In this document: one piece after another, positions 55,748-64,000 of the stretch | Numbering within the stretch: position 1 is the first letter of the stretch | How the letters are laid out: each line of letters starts with the position of its first letter | Assembly (NCBI GenBank): GCA_024036415.1 | Contig: JAMWET010001922.1 | Location: 17,501-81,500, forward strand | DNA length: 64,000 nt | Direction of reading: 5' to 3' | DNA from: Prochilodus magdalenae | Lineage: Eukaryota; Chordata; Actinopteri; Characiformes; Prochilodontidae | Translations under genes and position numbers: made by a program | The notes under the pieces: model-generated | What the model was told of the DNA's origin: nothing | The model's database searches: none | The model's input: the letters and a program-made list of their open reading frames with translations, nothing else

Positions 55748-58240
55748 ATGGAACTATTTGCAAAGGTAAAAGAATAAGCTATTGTAAGGCCTGGGTAAAT
55801 GTCTAGATCCATCTGTTGTACATGCTGAGAGGAATGGTGTTGGAGATGTGGTGTACAGTATGATGCGTTTTGGTCTAAGCATATTAGTACCATGGGTATT
55901 TCCTGAAAACTTGTGGAAGGAGGTGCTGTTGCTGACACAGGAGTTCAGTTGGGCACACAGGCTGTATAATCCTCATATAAATCATCGACCAATACAATAG
56001 AACACTCTGAAGCTGTCATAGCTCAGCATGCTAAGCGTGGGCTAGAGGGGGGCCTAGTGTCCCACACTGAGAATGCAACTCCACTGCTAAACAGCCCAAA
56101 AAAGAGAGCAGGGACTAAGATTGTGAGTAAAGCACTTGGGAAGAATTTCAAGAACTCTCTTGAGCAAAGTTAGCGAAATTGGTTCCAAGATTGGGCATGG
56201 ATTCAAGTCTTGTCTGGCTACCAGGTGGCCTATTCCAGAGCTATTTCTTGGAATTTGATTGGCATTCCAAATGAATGTTTTTTCCCTTATTGCCCTAGAT
56301 TGCTTTTCTGATCTTGAAAATCAATGAATTATTTCTATAGTACGTTCCTGATCAAATATTTTTGTTCCTAACTGTCTGAAATTCTGGCTAGCACTTTGGA
56401 ACTGACCTGAGAACCTGATAATCTCCAGTTCACAGTGTGATCTTGTCAGTCCAGCAATGACTGGCTCCATTCCTGAATCCTGCAGGTCATTGTTACTGAG
56501 GTCCAACTCTTCCTGGAAGGATTTATCTATTTTTAAAACTGATCCCAGTTTTTCCACATGATTTTAAAAAGATTTAGCAACATCAGCCTGCAGACACAAC
56601 AGATTGTGCAGAATTGTCAACCGATTTTCTAGTTTTTGTTGACTTAAGAATCACTAGTTTAGAGTGTGAACTCCTCAGGACAGAGTAGCTGGACTGTTAA
56701 ATCTTGAATGTCACTGCAACTGAGGTTCAAATATTTCATTTTGTTTTAAATCAAAGATCTTTGTTCCTTACCATCTGACTTTATTAGAATTTTGCCATTA
56801 TTCGGGACAATTTCACTCTCCTAGTCACCACAGTTGGGGTCAAAATACACATCATGAAAGCACACACAAGGTAAATCCATAATATAAAAAAATACTAGGG
56901 CTAAAACAGAGGCAATACAAACTACACAAAAAGGCTTGGAAGTGTACACATGCCAAGCCAAACTGAAACAGTATGTATTCTAAAGTCTAGAGCATTTGGG
57001 TGACAAAATAAACACTGCCAATATATAAACAGGTTGCCTATACTCTGAGAGATCAGCCATTGTCACTGTGAGGTCATGTATAGGTTTGCCCTGAATAGTA
57101 ATTGTTCTTTGTCTTTTGGCCCTCACTCACCTATACTATGTGAAATGAAGAATCTTATTTATGTGTCACTTACAGGAATTATGTAATAATTTATGCACTT
57201 GGTTCAGCAATTAGCAGTTTGTGAGCCAATGGCTGTGGTTATAGGTGGACTTTGAAGTTGAGAGCTGTGTGTGCATGTCTCCCCCTACTGAGCAAACTGT
57301 TCAAATAAAAATAAAAATCTTGTACAAATACAAGGATTTTGTACAAAGAATTTGAAACATGACTACAGTACTTTGATTGTACTTTTTTTGCAGTTTCTGA
57401 AATACAGTTTATGAGCTTTTGAAAGTTTGATTTAATGTGTATTTAACTATTTACATTTAATGATGTTGATGAGGTAAAACTGGTTAGCAGGCTAGCTTTT
57501 TAGCATCCACGCTGCTCTCGCTTTTCATTGCATACGCAAGACCTCAGGAACAATTACACCAGGTTACAGAAATTATTTACGAGTGTAATTACATTATGCT
57601 AGAGCAAGAGGAGACGGATTGTGTGTACACTGTTCCATTATCAGGTGGAGCGTTCTCACTGCCAGGTATCTGAGCTTCCTCACTCCTATCAACATGAGCA
57701 CGAGCTGAAATAACTTGGAGATTATTTTACAACCACCATAAGATTATTCCGTATGACTAAAACCAGGTATCTGAGTTAAGGAGATAGTTAAGGAGATAAA
57801 CAGAAGTAGTCTGCAGACATATTCCTGCAGCTGTGAGCAGAACTGATGATGGCTTTTCTCTCTGATGATTGGTCAGGTTAGTGGAGGGAGAGAGAGAACA
57901 TGCTAAGATATTATTGGTTTACATAATATTTCTCTGCCTGTGCCTCATGGTGATGTAACTTCAGACAGAGTCAAAAGAGCCTGATGCAAAAGACACACCT
58001 AAACATAAACTGTCTGGGAAATTGTATGCCTATTTTATATCAGGTTTGATCATATGCAGCTTTGATTTTGCTTTTGTTTTGTATGTTTTAACAGGTGTAA
58101 TTTAATGATTTTATTTTTATTTGTTTTTTATTATTAATAACAGGTGAATGACATTCTGGGAAAATTCAACTCAAGCTCTAACTTCACAGAAATCACTTTA
58201 GAGAACACTTGTGGTAGGTATTTAAAAAGTAACGTTACTT

Positions 58241-58274
<34 letters not shown>

Positions 58275-60492
58275 TATTATTATTATTATTATTATTAATA
58301 TAAAAAGGAAAGCCTTTCAACTAACAGACATTCTAATATTACCTATAACTGTCCTTTATAAATCCATGGTCTAGCTCTAACCAACATGCTTCACATTTCT
58401 GGGAAATATGTTCTGTTTAGAATTGTTGTAGCTAGGTATATGATGCATTTAAAGAACTAAAGCTTGCACTGGACATTTTCATTTTCACTTCCATAGCAGT
58501 TTTAGATTGGTGATGAGTATCTGAGCTTGTAACTTCTCATAGATGAAAACTATTATTCATCGTTTACACATCAAGGATCATGTTGGTAGTAGGATTAAAA
58601 CATGTTATCTGTTGAGATGCACATCTGAATGTGACATTTAAAGCCCAAACAGAAGTTATTGTCTGTGCTTGTCTCTCTTCTGGGGTTCCCCTCTGCTTTC
58701 CAGCTACCGAACTCTATCTCTTAGAGTTCCCTTCATGATGACATCATAGCCACATGTCTGGAACTCACCAATCACACACCATTCTCACGTTCATCCTCAC
58801 ACGAATGCTGATCATACACACGCAAACGTTTGGAGTTTGCTAAGCGGTACTGGGACTTCAACTGGGACCGTGTGCTTTGGTCAGATGAAACAAAGATAGA
58901 GCTTATTGGCAACAAATGCTCTAAGTGGGTCTGGCATAACACAAGAGCTGAGTATGCAGAAAAGCACATCATGCCCACTGTGAAATACGGGGGAGGATCA
59001 GTGATGCTGTGGGCCTGTTTCTCTTCCAAAGGCCCTGGGAACCTTGTTAGGGTGCTTGGCATCATGAATGCTTTGAAATACCAGGACATTTTAAAACAAA
59101 ATCTGGTGGCTTCTGCCCGAAAGCTGAAGATGGGTCGTCACTGGGTCTTTCAGCAAGATAATGACCCTAAACATATGTCCAAATCTACACAGAAACGGGT
59201 CACCACACACAGAATCAAGCTCCTCCCATGGCCATCTCAGTCCCCAGACCTCAACCCCATTGAAAACCTGTGGGGTGAGCTGAAGAGGAGAGTGCAGAGG
59301 AGAGGACCCAGGTCGCTGGATGATTTAGAGAGATTGTGCAAAGAGGAATGGTTAAAGATCCCTCTGTATTCTCCCATCTTGTGAAACATTATAGGAGAAG
59401 ATTAGGTGATGTTTTGTTGGCAAAAGGGGGTTCTACAAAGTATTAACATCAGGGGTGCTAATAATTGTGGCACACATGATTTGATGTTAAACAATTATTT
59501 CTTAATGTGGGATTTTTTTCCTACTACATAAATTCACTTGAGTTAAAGGTTGGATTTTACTCTTTTTTTCCACCGTGGTCCTATATTATTTTGAAAAAAA
59601 CTCAATTTATGAGAAGCTAAAGAACACATCTTAACCAGGGGTACCAATAATTATGGAGGGCACTGTACATTTATCTGGTTTGACAATGCTGAAGTTAAAT
59701 TTGTCTAATTGTTTTCCAGGAGAAGACGAGCTGAGGATTGTCCTCCTGGGGAAAACTGGAGCTGGCAAAAGTTCTGCTGGAAACACACTTCTGGGAGAGA
59801 AAGTATTTAAAACTAAATGTTCACCAAAAAGTGAAACACAGATCTGTGAAAGACGTGAAAAAGTGATCAATGGCAGTAGATTTGTTGTTATTGACACTCC
59901 TGGATTTTTTGACACTCACAGTTCAGAGGAAGACATTAGGAGAGAGATCATATCGTGTCTGGTAGAGTGTGCTCCTGGTCCTCATGTCTTTATATTAGTG
60001 CTGGAGGTCGGAAGATACACCAGAGAAAACCAGGAAGCAGTGGGGAAGTTACTAGAGCACTTCAGGGGTGATGTTGTTCATCATATGGTGTTACTATTCA
60101 CAAGAGGTGATGATCTTGAAGAGAACATGACGATCCAGGACTTCATAGATCAGTCTGATGTTCAGCGGAAATTGAGCACGGAGCTAACACTGAAAGATCT
60201 GGCTGAGAAATGTGGAAATCGAGTTCACGTGATCGACAACAAGCTCTGGAACAAGGACAGCGATGTTTCAGCCGCATTAGCCAATCCACAAAGGTTAAAC
60301 ATTCCTCAGCAGTCTCTGAACAATATCATTGAGGAAATGCAGGCAAGGCAAACTAATGAAGTGCCAGTGTTGAACATACTGTCAGATTGGGATGACAATG
60401 TAGAAGCAGAATGGCAAGTAGAAAGTGAGGAGCAAATCAGGGAATACAGAACCAACAGATTTCAACTCACCCCAGTTAATGAAGTCCATTAA
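55748..60492 (+). CDS. GIMAP/AIG1-type GTPase, probably truncated
   Basis: AIG1-family GTPase (GTPase of immunity-associated proteins), usually lymphocyte proteins acting at intracellular membranes. Proposed exons: 55718-55765 (ATG at 55748), 58144-58213 and 59720-60492; phases agree and give 286 residues. All G motifs are present: P-loop GKTGAGKS (40-47), DTPG (88-91), TRGD (157-160) and DNK at about 202; the AIG1 box VFILVLEVGRYT is at 119-130. The first two exons are inferred from splice sites and phase and resemble nothing I know, so the true start is uncertain. Exon 59720 is certain as a GIMAP G domain. The stop at 60490 comes early: homologous-looking C-terminal sequence continues beyond it. 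A Tc1 copy sits in the last intron. Confidence 0.72.
56400..56750 (-). pseudogene. Decayed NLR leucine-rich repeats
   Basis: Two LRR remnants on minus: about 56417-56520 (EELDLSNNDLQDSGM) and about 56660-56745 (KYLNLSCSDIQDL, then a stop). Spacing and consensus fit tandem LRR exons of fish NLR genes, but no intact exon remains. They lie inside the large intron of the GIMAP-like gene, on the opposite strand. Confidence 0.65.
58815..59667 (+). mobile_element. Tc1-like transposon, 5'-truncated
   Basis: The 184-codon frame at 58830-59384 covers the catalytic half of a Tc1 transposase: first Asp in VLWSDETK, second in QQDNDPKH, and Glu in NPIENLW, 34 residues after the second Asp (DD34E). The right terminal repeat ends at about 59667 (aataattatggagggcactg then ta). 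The DNA-binding N-terminus and left repeat are missing, so it is immobile on its own. It lies in the intron before the GIMAP G-domain exon. The frame is unusually intact, suggesting recent insertion. Confidence 0.9.
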
Positions 60493-61180
60493 TCAGATCT
60501 TAACAGAGAAAAACAATAAGCCATACAAAAAAACGAAGCCTTAGAAGAGATCGGAGAGGCCATCAAGGAAGAAGTGAATAACATAGAACTGGAGATGAAG
60601 GATAAAGGGGAGGTCACGGTAGATATGATAAAAACCAGGAAAAGAGCAAAAGATAGAGTTAGAACCAAGATAGAGAAAAAGTTGGCCGGTGTAGCCACAG
60701 GAATATTACTTGGAGCTTTACTGGGAGTTGGAGTTGGAGTAGCAGCACCAGTAGCATTAGTAGCAGGTGCTATAAGAGCAGGATGGAGAAGGCTAACTCA
60801 TCAAAGACCACAAGCCGAAGGTGCACCTGTGGAGAAAGCAGATGTAGGTGCAGGTGCTGTTGCCGGTGCTGGTGTTGTAGCAGGGGTTTGGAGCTGAGAT
60901 AGGACTTTCTGTGGCAGAGGCAGCGACACTTGGAGCAGGGGCTGCTACTGGGATAGGAGCAGCAGTTGGAGCTTGGTTACTGTTTTTGTTTGGATCTGTG
61001 AAGGGTGCAGTATAAGGGTACATAGTGGAAAAGTCAGCTGACAAACAAAATCAGGCTGCAAAAAATGTCGCCCATGATTTAGTGGAAAAAGCTGAAGACA
61101 TATTGAAATTGTGCTGGAATGTTGGGGTTAAAACCGAAACTGGAGACGAAGCTGAGGAACTGCTTTTTAAGGGGAATTAA
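60493..61180 (+). pseudogene. Former C-terminal part of the GIMAP-like gene
   Basis: After the TAA at 60490-60492 the same frame continues past a second TAA (60517-60519) into a coding-like stretch: charged helix (EEIGEAIKEEVNN, RKRAKDRVRTKIEKKL), a Gly/Ala-rich hydrophobic segment (LLGALLGVGVGVAAPVAL) and a stop at 60895-60897. The next frame then carries similar Gly/Ala-rich sequence (GAGAATGIGAAVGAW), a TAA at 61013-61015 and an end at 61178-61180. Fish GIMAPs often end in such helical and hydrophobic tails. Two nonsense codons, a frame change and a third stop suggest recent loss of this tail. Confidence 0.75.
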
Positions 61181-61754
61181 AAGATATTGATTGTTTTAAA
61201 GGACCTGACTAGGCACCTTCATCATCATCGCATCTTTTATTATAACCAACAACAAGAAGAAGCTTTGTGATAAAAACCCAGCTTAAAATGTAAAACTGAT
61301 TTTATACAATCATTGAAACAATAGGAATATCTATTAAGTTGTAGCATGTTGGTAATTAGCTTATGCACATACTGTACATGTTCTTTGGCTTGTACATTAT
61401 AAATCATAAACTTCAAAATCAAATCAAATAAGAGGGAACCAAAAATAATTTACTGACTAGCTGCTTACTTATATTTTTCATGTTGGTTTAAATCACGGTC
61501 TTATACATTATCAAAAATGCAGATTTTCATATATACATAATTATAATCTCAGTAAAAATGCTTTCATGAATTTGTTTGTGGGGAAATGAACTGATGTTAT
61601 TCAGCTGTACTGGTTTTAGGAATTATATTGAATTATGTTATATTGCTATATATGCTTTCATATTTCAAGTTTAACTATGTACCCAAACTCCTCGCGGCTA
61701 GGCCACGTGCTTTAGTTCAGGGTCACCCACTCAGTTTTCTCAGACCTGCAGCTT
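61181..61754. other. Intergenic, nothing recognised
   Basis: AT-rich sequence between the GIMAP tail and a dead transposon. No open frames with coding character and no repeat array seen. Confidence 0.5.
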
Positions 61755-62723
61755 ATATGGTGGCATGCAAAAGTTTGGCCATCTCCATTTGACCGCTCTC
61801 AGATAACCTTAAGATCTCAGGACCTGAATTAGCTTGTTAGCGGCGTGGGCATGTTCGGCGTCATCATTAGGAAAAGACTTAATAAACAATCTGGTTCCTC
61901 AAAACCTGCCTCTCCACCAATCAGCAGTCATCTGGACTCCTCTTAAGTGGCTGCCCAGCACTCTGACTATTACAAGAAACTGATGACCACAAAGCAGGAG
62001 AAGCTAGAAGACGATAGTAGAGTGTTCTCAGAGAGGTGGTTCTTCAGTTTCTAATGGAATTAGGAGAGGGCAGTTAATAGGAATGGTGGAGGTTCCAGGT
62101 GGGTGGGTCCAGGTCACCAGAAGAAAACGGTGGCCTGATCATGCCTGGGGCTGGTCTTGCAGCCAGAGGAACAAGGAACATCTAACTTGTGGAGGGAAAA
62201 GTGGATTCAGTTAAATACCTGCAGATTCTGGAAGCAGACATCACAGCATCTGTACCGATGCTGGAGATTAAAAGTAGATGATCCTAAACACACCTCAAAA
62301 TTCACGGGCTACCTAAAGAGGAGCGAACTGAAGCTTTTGTCTTGGCTCTTACAGTCCCCCAACCTAAACTTCATTAGAAATCTGTGTTAAAAGAGCAGTT
62401 CATTAAAGACAGGTGAAGAACCTTGCAGGACCAGAACCCTTGGTGAGGAAGAATAGATGAAAATCCCGAGCGACTCTCATCTGCTACATATACATTTACA
62501 AGCTGTGATACTCTCCATGGGGGTGATACTGAGTACTGACCCAACAGGGTGACCCAACTTTAGTCTTTTAGTCCTTTTCTTTTTGTTCTTCTGAAACTGT
62601 AAAAGATGGAAATGAAGAACTCTGGACCGTACTGTCGAGAAACGAGTCGTTAAATCATCTGTTACTCGCCTTACTCTTCACAGTGTCAGAGATTCTGACC
62701 AGGGGTGCACAAACCTTCGCATG
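61755..62723 (+). mobile_element. Decayed Tc1/mariner element
   Basis: Terminal inverted repeats: ggtggcatgcaaaagtttgg at about 61758 and its counterpart ccaggggtgcacaaaccttc at about 62699. Inside, transposase traces remain (DDPKHTSKF near 62277 and SPNLNFIRNLC near 62356, in place of the catalytic SPDLNPIENLW). The catalytic residues are lost. Confidence 0.82.
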
Positions 62724-64000
62724 TCCCTGTGTCCTGGACTCATTTAGACTCTCATATGTATCCCTTTACTTTACCTGTTACAAAGCTGAGTTCTGAGCTT
62801 GTGTCCCTTGTGACCCGGCCTTTGTCCTTCTGATGTGTGCAGATGGATGTGCCTCTGATATGATCTGTATGATCTGTATGATCTTGTATGGTTTTGTATT
62901 GAACCCAGATAAAGCCCTTTTTCACTGTCACCTGACCCCTGTGTCTCTTATGGTACCCTACGCCTTATTGGTATTATACATTGCTGGAGCATGAGGGCAC
63001 AGACTGTACTCTACATAATACTGTATTTATGATCTTCAGTTTCAGTAATAAACTTATTACAGGGTTTGGTGGTCATGTGGTTGGTCTACTCTGATAAGGT
63101 TAGAAGGACTGAGAGGGAATGTAGCATCTCCAGTCCACCCGACTGCATGTGTCTGTTGTGGGGGAGGAAACCGGAGCACCCGGAGGGCGAAACCCACACA
63201 GACACGAAGAGAACATGGAGACTCCACTACAGACACCCAGCCGGGAATCATCCTGAGCCCCTCTTGTTGTGAAATGACTCCCACTCAGTCCTTAATTCAA
63301 TCCAGGAAATCAAATACTGTCCTAAACAGGCCGACTCAGAACAGTACAAGACTAAACGGGTCTTAACCGTATATCATAAAACTGATAATGAAAATGTGAG
63401 TTTTAAACTGGGTTTCTTCTGCACTGATCAGGAAAGACGTGTTCAAACTGCTTCAGCTGCTTCCTGTACAGGTTCTGTGTACTTTAACTTCCACACATTA
63501 CAGCATTAACTGGATTAATCAGATTCCTGAATGTACATCACATGAATAAAACTGAGTATGTCGTCTTTTGGTAACGCCTGGGTTTGCTGTTATTGTAAAG
63601 ACCTGCATTTGTCAGAGTTCACAGCTGTTTCTCCACCGGACTGCTTTGGACTAGCTGGGAGAGTGGAGAGAAGCGAGGGAGGATTCCTGGAAAGGCTGCT
63701 GTGTAAGTGTTGCAACGTGTGTAGCTTTGGGTGTGGTTTTGTGTTGTAATGGTGGTGTTAACAGTGGCTGAACTCTGCTCCCTTCTCTGTTTGCGTATAT
63801 ATATATATATATATATACACTAGTGCTATTAAACATATTCTGAAACAGATCTAACTGTACTATCTAAACACCTCTTAGATTCATCTGTATGTGTCTGTTT
63901 GGCTTCAGGCGTGGGTTAACGCGAAGGGGACTCACATTCTGCCTGGGGAAGGACCAGTGCGCACGGAGCATCTAATTCACAAACAGCATTTGGCGCCATC
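62724..64000. other. Right edge, no supported gene
   Basis: At 63150-63256 is a widely dispersed fish repeat (gaggaaaccggagcacccgg, gaagagaacatggagactcc). A TA tract lies at about 63797-63818. A possible donor at 63703 (ctgctgt|gtaagt) and an acceptor at about 63908 (ttggcttcag) were considered, but joining them gives an immediate stop. No gene can be supported before the edge. Confidence 0.5.

Noticed and set aside
57847..57880. Possible start exon ATG-ATG-GCT for the GIMAP-like gene
   Set aside because: Its phase leads to a stop at once in the next exon (58144).
63558..64000. First exons of a further gene at the right edge (63558-63702 and from 63909)
   Set aside because: The phases give a stop directly after joining; a dispersed repeat is nearby and no protein was recognised.

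Overview
The window reads as nuclear DNA of a bony fish, probably an otophysan (characin, catfish or relative). Three intron-rich vertebrate genes can be followed exon by exon. They are surrounded by Tc1-like transposons, a tRNA-derived SINE, palindromic MITE-like elements, debris of fish-type NLR genes (LRR exons plus PRY/SPRY) and a GIMAP-type GTPase. Minisatellites are unusually dense. The order is inferred from gene content and repeat types; there is no species-specific marker.

Layout. 1-10583 (+): 3' two thirds of an NSP-family adaptor gene (SH2 domain plus C-terminal Cas-binding domain), called sh2d3a from its neighbour; its 5' end lies left of the window. 10584-15201: intergenic, with a 75-bp minisatellite bounded by inverted repeats, a dead Tc1-like element and a 24-bp array. 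15202-32758 (-): complete trip10 (CIP4: F-BAR, HR1, SH3), 15 coding exons joining in one frame to 515 residues. The two genes converge tail to tail, as SH2D3A and TRIP10 do in human. 32759-41815: intergenic, with a broken NLR gene on +, a SINE and palindromic elements. 41816-52829 (-): complete akap8l (two AKAP95-type zinc fingers), 16 coding exons joining in one frame to 659 residues, with an internal duplication of a three-exon block. 52830-64000: palindromic elements, decayed Tc1 copies, a second NLR relic on - and a GIMAP-like GTPase gene on + whose C-terminal part is broken by stops and a frame change.

How the genes relate. The NSP adaptor and CIP4 both belong to adhesion and cytoskeleton signalling (Cas binding; membrane curvature with Cdc42 and actin), but nothing here shows joint regulation. 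AKAP8L is a nuclear scaffold. The NLR and GIMAP remains are immune-type families that turn over rapidly in fish.

Most striking signals. (1) TE-LRR-TE chimeras: palindromic elements carrying NLR leucine-rich-repeat exon pieces. (2) The akap8l three-exon duplication with an exon-4 relic. (3) Several minisatellite families (75, 21, 47 and 32 bp) that each occur at two separate places in the window. (4) A 3' UTR array in trip10 whose unit resembles the last codons of the gene.
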